Positions 52,149 through 60,043 of a stretch of DNA of 64,000 nt are shown in pieces. The notes under the pieces are model-generated. The model was not told where the DNA came from. It made no database searches and worked only from the letters and a program-made list of their open reading frames with translations. The stretch is from NCBI RefSeq assembly GCF_014191605.1, contig NZ_JACHWU010000002.1, positions 62,001-126,000 on the forward strand. Direction: 5' to 3'. Positions within the stretch are counted from its first letter, which is position 1, and every line of letters begins with the position of its first letter. The translations under genes and the position numbers were made by a program. Origin of the DNA: Prauserella isguenensis. GTDB taxonomy: Bacteria; Actinomycetota; Actinomycetes; Mycobacteriales; Pseudonocardiaceae.

Positions 52149-53141
52149 TCAGCGCACGAGCACGGTCTGCTCGGCCTGCTCCCGGAGCTCGCCGATGACC
52201 GGCGCTCCCGGGATCTCGCCCGCGACGACCAGGCCCCCCGAGGTCTGCGCGTCGGCCAGCAGCAACGCCGTGTCGCCGTCCACCCCGGAGACGTCGACGT
52301 GCGGGCGGACCCAGTCGAGGTTGCGCGCACTGCCGCCGGGTACGAACCCGTCCGCCAGCGCCTGCCGCGCACCGTCCACGTAGGGCACCGCGGCGGCGTC
52401 GATCACCGCGGTGACACCGCTGGCCCGCGCGAGCTTGTGCACATGCCCGAGCAGGCCGAATCCCGTCACGTCCGTGGCACAGGTGACGCCCGCCTCGACG
52501 GCGGCACGGGCGGCGGCGTCGTTGAGTGTGGTCATGACGTCGATCGCCGCCTCGTTGCGTTCCCCGGTCGCCTTGTGGCGGGCGTTGAGCACGCCCAGGC
52601 CGAGCGGCTTGGTCAGGGACAGTGGCGTGCCGGGCGAGCCCGCGTCGTTGCGGAGCAACCGGTCCGGATGGGCCAGGCCCGTGACGGCGAGACCGTACTT
52701 CGGCTCGGGATCGTCGACGCTGTGTCCGCCCGCGAGGTGGCAGCCCGCGGCGGCGCAGACGTCAGCCCCGCCGTGCAGCACCTCGGTCGCCAGGTCCGGC
52801 GGCAGTTGTTCCCGGGGCCAGCACAGCAGGTTCAGAGCAAGAAGCGGCGTGGCGCCCATGGCGTAGATGTCGGACAGGGCGTTCGTGGCCGCGATCCGGC
52901 CCCAGTCGTAGGCGTCGTCGACGACGGGGGTGAAGAAGTCGGTCGTGGCGACGACGGCCTGGTCACCGGTGATACGTACGGCGGCCGCGTCGTCGCCGGT
53001 GTCGAGGCCGACGAGCAGATCACCCGGCGCGCCCGGCGGGGTGACCGCGCCGAGGCCGCGAACCATGTCCTCGAGCTCGCCGGGGGGAATCTTGCAGGCA
53101 CAGCCACCGCCGTGGGCGTACTGGGTCAGTCGGGAAGTCAT
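52149..53141 (-). CDS. selD: Selenide, water dikinase (selenophosphate synthetase)
   Basis: A 330-residue enzyme that makes selenophosphate from selenide and ATP. The glycine-rich start LTQYAHGGGCACKIPPGEL carries the catalytic position as Cys14 with Lys17; many SelD proteins have selenocysteine there, this one has cysteine. ATP-site strands DDAAAVRI and TTDFFTPVVDD, and GGHSVDDPEPKYGLAVTG follow. ATG 53141 is divergent from tRNA-Sec, 77 bases away. With selA and selB it completes the selenocysteine pathway. Confidence 0.96.
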   Translation of the reverse strand: MTSRLTQYAHGGGCACKIPPGELEDMVRGLGAVTPPGAPGDLLVGLDTGDDAAAVRITGDQAVVATTDFFTPVVDDAYDWGRIAATNALSDIYAMGATPLLALNLLCWPREQLPPDLATEVLHGGADVCAAAGCHLAGGHSVDDPEPKYGLAVTGLAHPDRLLRNDAGSPGTPLSLTKPLGLGVLNARHKATGERNEAAIDVMTTLNDAAARAAVEAGVTCATDVTGFGLLGHVHKLARASGVTAVIDAAAVPYVDGARQALADGFVPGGSARNLDWVRPHVDVSGVDGDTALLLADAQTSGGLVVAGEIPGAPVIGELREQAEQTVLVR

Positions 53142-53218
53142 ATCCCGATCCTGCCTGTGCGGGCCGTGATCGTCCTTGCGATGATGACGGCATGTCGGCG
53201 ATCGCGGCATTGCTGCAG

Positions 53219-53310
53219 GGAGGCGCTTCCGGCCTGGTGACCGGCCCGGTCTTCAACACCGTGGAACGGCAGACACTGTCGTTGGCGGGTTCGATTCCCG
53301 TTCGCCTCCG
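53219..53310 (+). tRNA. selC: tRNA-Sec (anticodon TCA)
   Basis: A 92-base tRNA. The acceptor strand GGAGGCG (53219-53225) pairs with CGCCTCC (53303-53309), followed by discriminator G73 at 53310; CCA is not encoded. The anticodon loop CTTCAAC holds TCA at 53253-53255, flanked by CGGT/ACCG. A long variable arm AACGGCAG/CTGTCGTT (8 bp, 53265-53282 area) and a 5-bp T stem with TTCGATT loop identify the selenocysteine type. The expected eighth acceptor pair would be C-U, a mismatch. It lies between selD and selA. Confidence 0.93.
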
Positions 53311-53334
53311 CGAGGACCGGTGCGGGGGTGCGTC

Positions 53335-54636
53335 GTGACCGACCCACGGCGGCGCATCCCCCGCACCGATGCCCTGCTCGCCGAACCACGGCTCGCCAAG
53401 GCAGCCGATGAGCTCGGCCGCGACCGGGTGAAGACGGCGATCGTCGCCGCACAGGACCGCGCCCGGGCCGGGGAGATCGTGCCTGACGACGTGGCCGAGC
53501 ACGCACTGGCCGCGGTCGATTCCCGGCGACCGCACCCGACGAGCCTGTCCCCGGTCGTGAACGCCACCGGCGTCGTCGTGCACACCAATCTGGGCAGGGC
53601 TCCGTTGTCGGAGGAGGCCCTCGACGCGGTACGGACCGCGGGCGGGTACACCGACGTCGAGTTCGACCTCGCAGGCGGCAATCGTGCCCGCAGGGGGACG
53701 GGAGCGCTCGCGGCGCTCGCCGAGGCGGTGCCCGACGCGGGCGGAGTGCACGTCGTCAACAACAACGCCGCGGCGTTGTTGCTGTGTGCGCTGACGTTGG
53801 CGCCCGGCAAGGAGGTCGTGGTGAGCCGCGGCGAGCTGGTCGAGATCGGTGACGGCTTCCGGATCCCCGACCTGCTGACCTCGGCGGGCGCGCGGCTCCG
53901 GGAGGTCGGTACGACCAACCGCACCGGCGTCGCCGATTACGCCGCGGCGATCGGACCCGACACGGGATGCGTGCTCAAGGTGCATCCGTCGAACTTCCGT
54001 GTCACCGGCTTCACCGCGGAGGCCTCGATCGCCGAACTGACCGGGCTCGGCGTCCCTGTCGTCGTGGACATCGGTTCCGGCCTGCTGCGCCCGCATGCGC
54101 TGTTGCCGGAGGAACCGGATGCGACGACGGCCCTGCGGGCGGGTGCCGCCCTGGTCACCGCGAGCGGGGACAAGTTGCTGGGCGGTCCGCAGGCCGGTCT
54201 GCTGCTGGGGGAGACGGGGCTGGTCGAACGGCTGCGACGCCACCCGGCCGCCCGGGCGCTGCGGGTGGACAAACTGACGCTGGCCGCGCTGGAGGCGACG
54301 CTGCGCGGTGAGAAGCCGCCGGTGGCGGCGGCGCTGGACGCCGACGTCGGCGCGCTGTGGGCGCGAGCGGAGCGGCTCGCGGCGCAGCTGACGGCGTACG
54401 GCGTGGCAGCGGCGGCCGTCGACTCGGTCGCTGCGGTCGGCGGCGGCGGCGCCCCGGGGGTGGAACTGCCGAGCGCGGCCGTGAGCGTGCCGGAGCGGTA
54501 CGCCGAACCCCTGCGCACGGGCAGTCCGGCCGTCGTCGGCAGGCTCGACCGCGGCAGGTGTCTGCTGGACCTGCGGACGGTGCCGGAGGAGGCCGACGCC
54601 GAACTGGTCGAGGCGGTGTTGCGATGCACGTCGTAG
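53335..54636 (+). CDS. selA: L-seryl-tRNA(Sec) selenium transferase
   Basis: A 433-residue PLP enzyme that converts Ser-tRNA-Sec to Sec-tRNA-Sec. Landmarks: VVNATGVVVHTNLGRAPL, EFDLAGGNRARRG, HVVNNNAAALLL, VVSRGELVEIGDGFRIPD and the PLP lysine in ASGDKLLGGPQAG at about residue 280. GTG 53335 gives a start TDPRRRIPRTDALL; an in-frame GTG at 53320 would add five residues and sits close to the tRNA end. It overlaps selB by 13 bases. Confidence 0.95.
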   Translation: MTDPRRRIPRTDALLAEPRLAKAADELGRDRVKTAIVAAQDRARAGEIVPDDVAEHALAAVDSRRPHPTSLSPVVNATGVVVHTNLGRAPLSEEALDAVRTAGGYTDVEFDLAGGNRARRGTGALAALAEAVPDAGGVHVVNNNAAALLLCALTLAPGKEVVVSRGELVEIGDGFRIPDLLTSAGARLREVGTTNRTGVADYAAAIGPDTGCVLKVHPSNFRVTGFTAEASIAELTGLGVPVVVDIGSGLLRPHALLPEEPDATTALRAGAALVTASGDKLLGGPQAGLLLGETGLVERLRRHPAARALRVDKLTLAALEATLRGEKPPVAAALDADVGALWARAERLAAQLTAYGVAAAAVDSVAAVGGGGAPGVELPSAAVSVPERYAEPLRTGSPAVVGRLDRGRCLLDLRTVPEEADAELVEAVLRCTS

Positions 54637-56402
54637 CCACCGCAGGGCACGTGGACCACGGCAAGTCGACGCTGGTCCGCGCGCTGACCGACATGGAACC
54701 CGACCGGCTCGCCGAGGAGCAGTGGCGCGGGCTGACGGTGGACCTCGGGTTCGCCTGGACCAGGCTCCCCACCGCCGACGGCGGGGGCGACGTCGTCGAG
54801 GCCGATGGTCTCGCCGACGTCGTGGCGTTCGTCGACGTGCCGGGCCATGAGCGGTTCGTGCCGAACATGCTCGCGGGCGCGGGGCCGGTCACGGCAGCCA
54901 TGCTCGTCGTGGCGGCCGACGAGGGGTGGCAGGCGCAGTCGGCGGAGCACCTCGCCGCGCTCGACGCCTTCGGCGTGTCGCGCGGCCTGCTGGTGGTCAC
55001 GAAGGCCGACCGGGCGGACCCGGCCGACGTGATCGCCGACGCCCGGTCCCGGGTCGCGGCCACGACGCTCGGGGACGTTCCCGCGGTCGCGGTGAGCGGA
55101 CGTACCGGCGCCGGACTCGACGAGCTGCGCAGAGCCCTCGCCGACCTCGTGCGCGGGCTGCCCGAGCCGGATCCGGCCGCCGACGTCCGGCTGTGGGCCG
55201 ACCGGGTGTTCACGATCCGGGGGGCGGGCACCGTCGTCACGGGGACGCTCGGCGCGGGGCGGGTCGCCGTCGGCGACGAACTCGAGCTGTCGGGTTCGGG
55301 CGGACGGGTCACCGTGCGCGGCGTGCAGGCACTGGGACGCGATCGCGGGGAAGTGCCGGCCGTCGCGCGGGTGGCGCTCAACCTGCGGGGTGTCGACCGT
55401 TCCGGGGTGCACCGGGGCGAGGCGCTGCTCACGCCGGGGGCGTGGCGACCCACGTCGGAGGTCGACGTGCGGCTGCGCGGCGACAAGGCCGGCGAACTGC
55501 ACCGCGACCTCGTCCTGCACGTCGGCGCTGCGGCCGTCTCCTGCCGGGTGCGCCCGCTGGGGGACGACACCGTGCGACTGGCCCTGGCGCAGCCGTTGCC
55601 GCTGCGGTACGGCGACACGGGGCTCTTGCGCGATCCGGGGGAGCACCGCGTGCCCGCGGGAGTGGAGATCCTCGACCCGGATCCGCCGGCCCTGCGTCGG
55701 CGCGGAGCGGCGCGGGAACGGGCGCGGGACCTCGACGGGAGCGATCCGGCGGTGGCCTACGTCCGCCGTTGCCGTGTGGTGGCGCCGGTCGAGTTGCGTG
55801 CTCGCGGGTTCCACCCGGACGTGCCGGTGCTGGCCGGGCTGTACGTCGACGCGGACCTGCTGGCCGAGCTTCCCGCGAGGGCGGCCGAGCGCGTGGACGC
55901 CCACGCCGCGGCCGAGCCGCTCGCCGCGGGGATGCCCGTCGAGGCGCTGCGCCGCGAACTGGGTGTCCCGTCGGTGCTGGTTTCCCGCATCGTCGACCGT
56001 GCGGAATTGGAGCTGCGCGACGGGCTGGTACGCAGGCCGGGCGTTTCGGTGCTGCCGCACGCGGTCGAGCGGGCCGTGCAGCAGCTCGAACGCCGTCTCG
56101 CGGCGGGACCCTTCCAGGCCCCGGAGGCCGACGACCTGGCCGAGCTGGGGCTGGGACAGCGCGAACTCGCCGCGGCGGAACGGGCGGGCAGGCTCGTCCG
56201 GCTCACCGACACCGTGGTGCTGGCGGCCGGGGCGCCGGGCCTGGCCGCGCAGCGGCTCGCGCGACTCGAGACGCCGTTCACCGTCAGCCAGGCCCGGCGC
56301 GTGTGGGACACGACCCGCCGGGTCGCCGTGCCGCTGCTGGAGCGGCTCGACGCCGACGGGGTCACCCGGAAACGCGACGACGGCACCCGCGACCTGAGCT
56401 GA
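54624..56402 (+). CDS. selB: Selenocysteine-specific elongation factor SelB
   Basis: A 592-residue GTPase that brings Sec-tRNA to UGA codons marked by a SECIS hairpin. G1 is GHVDHGKS at residues 8-15, switch-I has EEQWRGLTVDLGFAW typical for SelB, G3 is DVPGH and G4 is TKAD. EF-Tu-like domains II and III follow, then the C-terminal winged helices that bind the mRNA hairpin (ADDLAELGLGQRELAAAE region and SQARRVWDTTRRVAVPLLERLD). ATG 54624 lies inside the end of selA, so the two are coupled. Family length is normal. Confidence 0.95.
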   Translation: MHVVATAGHVDHGKSTLVRALTDMEPDRLAEEQWRGLTVDLGFAWTRLPTADGGGDVVEADGLADVVAFVDVPGHERFVPNMLAGAGPVTAAMLVVAADEGWQAQSAEHLAALDAFGVSRGLLVVTKADRADPADVIADARSRVAATTLGDVPAVAVSGRTGAGLDELRRALADLVRGLPEPDPAADVRLWADRVFTIRGAGTVVTGTLGAGRVAVGDELELSGSGGRVTVRGVQALGRDRGEVPAVARVALNLRGVDRSGVHRGEALLTPGAWRPTSEVDVRLRGDKAGELHRDLVLHVGAAAVSCRVRPLGDDTVRLALAQPLPLRYGDTGLLRDPGEHRVPAGVEILDPDPPALRRRGAARERARDLDGSDPAVAYVRRCRVVAPVELRARGFHPDVPVLAGLYVDADLLAELPARAAERVDAHAAAEPLAAGMPVEALRRELGVPSVLVSRIVDRAELELRDGLVRRPGVSVLPHAVERAVQQLERRLAAGPFQAPEADDLAELGLGQRELAAAERAGRLVRLTDTVVLAAGAPGLAAQRLARLETPFTVSQARRVWDTTRRVAVPLLERLDADGVTRKRDDGTRDLS

Positions 56403-56420
56403 TCGACGGCCGCGCACCCG

Positions 56421-57104
56421 TCATCGCACGCCGTGGGGACGGAACTGGATGCTGACGCGCGGCCCGACGGCCTTGGACGTCTTGGGCACGGCGTGCTCCC
56501 ACGTTCGCTGGCAGGAGCCGCCCATGACGACGAGGTCGCCGTGGCCCAGGCCGTAGCGCCTGGTCGCACCGCCGCCGCGCGGCCGCAGCAGCAGTGGTCG
56601 GGCGGCGCCGACCGACAGGATCGCGACCATCGTGTCCTCCGACCGGCCGCGACCGATCGTGTCGCCGTGCCAGGCCACGCTGTCGGAACCGTCGCGGTAG
56701 TAGCACAGTCCCGCGGTACGGAACGGTTCGCCGAGTTCGGCGCCGTACTGCGCCGACAGTGCGTCGCGGGCCTGCGCGAGCACAGGGTCGGGCAACGGGT
56801 CGTCCTCGTCGTAGAAGCTCAGCAGTCGCGGCACGTCGACGGTCCGGTCGTACATCCGCCTGCGCTCGGCGTGCCACGGAACCCGGGTCGCGAGCGTGCG
56901 GAAGAGTGTGTCGGCGCCGGACAGCCACGCGGGGAGGACGTCGATCCACGCGCCCCGCCCGAGTTCCGTACGGCGGAGGGATTCCAGCGAACGGAGCGAC
57001 GGCGTGGCCGCGGCCACGCACGGTTCACCGCCGGAGTCCGCGTGGGCGACGTCCGCCCCGTCGGCGAGCGTGTCGAAGAGTGATCCCTGAAGTGCCAGGT
57101 CCAT
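56421..57104 (-). CDS. alkB: AlkB-type 2-oxoglutarate/Fe(II) dioxygenase
   Basis: A 227-residue oxygenase that removes alkyl groups from DNA or RNA bases. The iron triad is visible as WHGDTIGRG (His and Asp) and WEHAVPK (His), and the 2-oxoglutarate arginine in GPRVSIQFRPHG. The LCYYRDGSDSVAWHGD region fits bacterial AlkB2/3-like proteins. It faces selB with 18 bases between the stops. No partner gene is coupled. Confidence 0.9.
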   Translation of the reverse strand: MDLALQGSLFDTLADGADVAHADSGGEPCVAAATPSLRSLESLRRTELGRGAWIDVLPAWLSGADTLFRTLATRVPWHAERRRMYDRTVDVPRLLSFYDEDDPLPDPVLAQARDALSAQYGAELGEPFRTAGLCYYRDGSDSVAWHGDTIGRGRSEDTMVAILSVGAARPLLLRPRGGGATRRYGLGHGDLVVMGGSCQRTWEHAVPKTSKAVGPRVSIQFRPHGVR

Positions 57105-57217
57105 GCCTCGGACTGTACCGCGACATCGAACGCGTGTTCTACCCGTGGTGGCGTGTCGGGTGGATCAGTTCCGGCTCGGCGGCCCCACCGGCCGGGTCGG
57201 ACCTCTACAATCGAGCC

Positions 57218-57493
57218 ATGCATCGACCTCGACCGGTTACCGAGGTCCCCGACGTGGTCGGCCTCGGCGCCGAGGACGCGTGTGACATCGTGCGGCGCGC
57301 GGGTCTGGTGCCCGTCGGGCCGGACGGTGCCCCCGCACCGGCGACGGGTGTCGTGTCCGCGCAGCGGCCGATCGGCGCGGCCGGGGCCGAGGAGGGCGCG
57401 AAGGTGGCCCTGTGGACCCATCCCGGTAAGGATGCGGCCGAGGCGCTCGTGGGTCCGAGTCCGCGGGAGTCCGCGGATCTCGATCCGGTCTGA
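57218..57493 (+). CDS. Small PASTA-domain protein
   Basis: A 91-residue protein made of one PASTA-like repeat: VTEVPDVVGLGAEDACDIVRRAGLVPV, then VVSAQRPIGAAGAEEGAKVALW. PASTA domains usually sit outside the cell on kinases or PBPs and bind muropeptides, but here there is no signal peptide or membrane helix. ATG 57218 follows TACAAT (57206-57211) by six bases, so the mRNA is probably leaderless. Role unknown. Confidence 0.8.
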   Translation: MHRPRPVTEVPDVVGLGAEDACDIVRRAGLVPVGPDGAPAPATGVVSAQRPIGAAGAEEGAKVALWTHPGKDAAEALVGPSPRESADLDPV

Positions 57494-57495
57494 GC

Positions 57496-57529
57496 GGGGA
57501 TCGCGTGCGAATGGGGATCGCGTGCGAAT
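57496..57529. repeat. Perfect 17-bp tandem repeat
   Basis: GGGGATCGCGTGCGAAT occurs twice in a row (57496-57512, 57513-57529) and GGGG starts a third copy. It lies between the PASTA and NUDIX genes. The unit length equals that of the repeat at 37644. Confidence 0.8.
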
Positions 57530-57554
57530 GGGGCCGGTGTGAGTGGGGGCCCGT

Positions 57555-58025
57555 GTGAGTGAGCGCCGGCGCAGCGCGGGGATTCTGTTGTACCGCCGCG
57601 GCCCGGACGCGCCCGAGGTGCTGATCGGTCATATGGGCGGGCCGTTCTGGGCGCGGCGCGAGGAGGGGGCGTGGACCATCCCCAAGGGTGAGTACGCCGA
57701 GGACGAGCAGCCGGAGGCCGCCGCGTACCGCGAGTTCGAAGAGGAGCTGGGCGTGCCGGCACCCGAGGGCGGGTTGATCGCCCTCGGTGACGTGCGCCAG
57801 TCCGGTGGCAAGGTCGTCACCGCCTGGGCTCTCGAAGGTGATCTCGACCCGGGGCGGGTCACTCCCGGCACGTTCGAACTGGAGTGGCCGCGAGGATCCG
57901 GCCGCATGCAAGTGTTTCCGGAGCTCGACCGCGTCGAGTGGTGCGCGCTCGACGCCGCCCGCGCGCGACTGGTGACGGCGCAACGCGTCCTGCTGGACCG
58001 GCTCGTCGCCGCACTCGCACGCTGA
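57555..58025 (+). CDS. NUDIX hydrolase
   Basis: A 156-residue NUDIX protein. The NUDIX box is complete: GEYAEDEQPEAAAYREFEEELGV (about residues 46-68). SAGILLYRRG at the start and GHMGGPFWARREEGAWTIPKGE before the box resemble the Ap4A/diadenosine and NDP-sugar type with DUF4916-like neighbours. Substrate cannot be stated. GTG 57555 gives the usual start SERRRSAG; GTG 57543 is an in-frame alternative. The region upstream is the 17-bp repeat. Confidence 0.88.
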   Translation: MSERRRSAGILLYRRGPDAPEVLIGHMGGPFWARREEGAWTIPKGEYAEDEQPEAAAYREFEEELGVPAPEGGLIALGDVRQSGGKVVTAWALEGDLDPGRVTPGTFELEWPRGSGRMQVFPELDRVEWCALDAARARLVTAQRVLLDRLVAALAR

Positions 58026-58114
58026 CCTCCCGTGTCCGCTCTGGTCCGGTTCGGACAGTGCAGCGGCCGGTGTCGAAGTGGTTTCGCCGTCGCCTGTTCG
58101 GGTAACTGGAAGGC

Positions 58115-58519
58115 ATGACCATGGCGCCGGAAGCGGGTGAAGCGGCGGTCGGTGCGCTCGGGCCGGTCCGGTTGGCCGACGAGGCCGCGGCGCGCACGCT
58201 TCACGGACAGGGTTGGCGGATCCGGGTGCTGTCGTCGTACTCGGTGTCGGTGGGGCAGGGGAGCGCGGAGTTGCACAGCCTCGCCGATGTCGCGGAGTTC
58301 GTCTGCGCGCAGTGCCGGCAGTGGTGTGAGGCGACGCTCGTGGCGATCCGGCGCCGCTATCTCGTCTGCCCCGGCTGCTTCGGTGCGCAGCCCCACGCCG
58401 CGGTGCCCGTGCAGGCCGTGCGGGAACCCGCCGCGTCGTCCTCGGCAGGGCCCGCCGGGGTGCGCCGCGCCCCGTGGAGCGTCCACGCCTCCCGGCCCTG
58501 TCGTCGAGAACGCGCGTAG
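58115..58519 (+). CDS. Zinc-ribbon protein of unknown function
   Basis: A 134-residue protein. After an Ala-rich start, GWRIRVLSSYSVSVGQGSAELHSLADVAEFV precedes two cysteine pairs (CAQC and CPGC, 19 residues apart between pairs), a zinc ribbon. The last 40 residues are Arg/Ala/Ser-rich and without pattern, perhaps a run-on tail. GGAAGG lies just before ATG 58115. I do not recognise a named family; it could bind nucleic acid or a protein partner. Confidence 0.65.
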   Translation: MTMAPEAGEAAVGALGPVRLADEAAARTLHGQGWRIRVLSSYSVSVGQGSAELHSLADVAEFVCAQCRQWCEATLVAIRRRYLVCPGCFGAQPHAAVPVQAVREPAASSSAGPAGVRRAPWSVHASRPCRRERA

Positions 58520-58575
58520 GGCTGCGGGACGGCGGCCGCGCCGTCGCGGTGACTCCTCGGGTCCGACTATGTCGT

Positions 58576-58595
58576 CCGTATAATGACCTATACGG
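58576..58595 (+). promoter_or_regulatory. Palindromic operator over a consensus -10 box
   Basis: CCGTATA (58576-58582) and TATACGG (58589-58595) form a perfect 7-bp inverted repeat with a six-base spacer. TATAAT, a perfect -10 consensus, is at 58579-58584 inside it. A repressor bound here would shut the promoter for the alpha/beta hydrolase downstream. No regulator gene is next to it. Confidence 0.65.
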
Positions 58596-58712
58596 CGCGG
58601 CGATGTGCACGACCTCCATCGCTGCCTCGCCCGCGCCTTCGACGTCACCGAGCCGCACGGACGAGGGGAAAATCGTTGGGCGCTCGGACCGGTCGGTTGC
58701 CATGATCGGCAC

Positions 58713-59570
58713 ATGTCATCTCCGACCGTGCTGTTCGTCCCCGGGTCGAACAGCAACTCCTTCTCGGCTGCACCGTTGCTGCGCGAGCTGACACTGCTGG
58801 GCGTGCGCGCGCTGGCGGTCGATCTGCCCGGACACGGGTTCGGTGCGTCCTGGCCGGAGGCGTATCAGGCCCCGCAGGATCGCGCGGCGCTCGGCGCGGT
58901 GCCGTCGAAGGCGGCCGGGGTGACGGTGGCCGACGCCGTCGAACACCTCGCGAGCGTGGCTCGGCGAGCGCGTGAGCACGGGCCGGTCGTCGTGGTGGGG
59001 CACAGTCGCGGTGGGCTGCCGCTCACCGGCCTGGCGAGTACCGAGCCGCATCTGGTCGATCGGGCCGTGTACGTGTCCGCGTGGTGCCCGGTCGGCGCCA
59101 CCGTCGCCGAGTACATGGCCATGGCGGAGTACGCAGACAGTGCGCTGAACAGGCTGCCGAACGTCCTCGCCGCCGACCCCGCACAGCTGGGTGCGCTCCG
59201 GATGAACTGGCGGACGGCCGATCGCGACGTGCTCGCGGCGTTGAAGGCGGCGATGCTCGCCGACGCCACCGACGACGAGTTCCTCGCCTACCTGGCGCTG
59301 CTGGACCCGGACGAGATGATCGATCCGGGCGAACGCGCCGCCCTCGACCGCTGGGCGGGTGTTCCCCACAGCTACGTCCGGCTCGCGGCGGACACGTCGA
59401 TGCCGCTCGCGATGCAGGACAGGCTGATCGCCGACGCCGACGCACTGACGCCCGGGAACCCGTTCGAGGTGCACACGCTGCCCGGCAGTCACGCGGGATT
59501 CCTTGTGCGCCCCGAGGCGACTGCCGAGGCCGCGCGGCTCCTCGCCCGGGTCGTGGAAGGCGCTGCGTGA
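58713..59570 (+). CDS. Alpha/beta hydrolase
   Basis: A 285-residue hydrolase. The oxyanion strand is VLFVPGSNSNSFSAAPLL, then VDLPGHGFGASW, the nucleophile elbow GHSRGG near residue 94, and the histidine in LPGSHAGFLVRPE. The lid has a Met-rich stretch (YMAMAEY). It looks like the MhpC/hydroxynitrile-lyase side of the superfamily, but the exact class is unclear. ATG 58713 starts at the first beta strand; an in-frame GTG at 58605, 14 bases after the expected start of the TATAAT promoter, would add 36 residues. Confidence 0.82.
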   Translation: MSSPTVLFVPGSNSNSFSAAPLLRELTLLGVRALAVDLPGHGFGASWPEAYQAPQDRAALGAVPSKAAGVTVADAVEHLASVARRAREHGPVVVVGHSRGGLPLTGLASTEPHLVDRAVYVSAWCPVGATVAEYMAMAEYADSALNRLPNVLAADPAQLGALRMNWRTADRDVLAALKAAMLADATDDEFLAYLALLDPDEMIDPGERAALDRWAGVPHSYVRLAADTSMPLAMQDRLIADADALTPGNPFEVHTLPGSHAGFLVRPEATAEAARLLARVVEGAA

Positions 59571-59641
59571 TGACGCCGCGCTACCCCGCAGGCCGGTTCC
59601 ACAGTGGACTCGGCAGAACCAGGACGGGCGTGCGACGCCCG

Positions 59642-59989
59642 TCAGCCCGGGGGCCACTCCATGCCGCGACCGCCGAGGACGTGACAGTGCGCGTGGAACA
59701 CGGTCTGCTGACCGTCCTTGCCGGTGTTGAACACGAGCCGGTACCCGCCGGTGTCGATCCCGTCGTCGGCCGCGACAGTGCCGGCGACGTCCAGCACCTC
59801 ACCCGCCAACGCCGGATCGGCGGCCGCCATCGACGCGGCGTCCGAGTGGTGGGCCTTCGGGATGACCAGTACGTGCGTGGGTGCCTGCGGGTTGATGTCG
59901 CGGAACGCCAGCACGGAGCCGGTCTCGTGGACGACCGTCGCGGGCACGGACCGTTCGACGATGTTGCAGAACAGGCAGTCGGAACTCAC
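59642..59989 (-). CDS. HIT-family nucleotide-binding hydrolase (HINT-like)
   Basis: A 115-residue protein. CLFCNIVERSVPA at the start and the triad HAHCHVLGG (His-x-His-x-His) at the end identify the HINT branch, which hydrolyses purine-nucleotide phosphoramidates. GTG 59989 follows TACAGT (minus strand, 59997-60002) by 7 bases, so it is probably leaderless; a GTG at 59998 would overlap that box. Confidence 0.92.
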   Translation of the reverse strand: MSSDCLFCNIVERSVPATVVHETGSVLAFRDINPQAPTHVLVIPKAHHSDAASMAAADPALAGEVLDVAGTVAADDGIDTGGYRLVFNTGKDGQQTVFHAHCHVLGGRGMEWPPG

Positions 59990-60043
59990 GCGGCACACTG
60001 TAGATCGCCCGGCGAGCGGTGCGACAGCACGGGAGGCACGTGG

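Noticed and set aside
52149-53141. SelD as a selenoprotein.
   Set aside because: The catalytic position is a TGC cysteine codon and there is no in-frame TGA.
53937-56417. An 826-codon minus-strand frame across selA and selB.
   Set aside because: It is antisense to two unmistakable genes, has Arg/Pro/Ser-rich composition and no motif.
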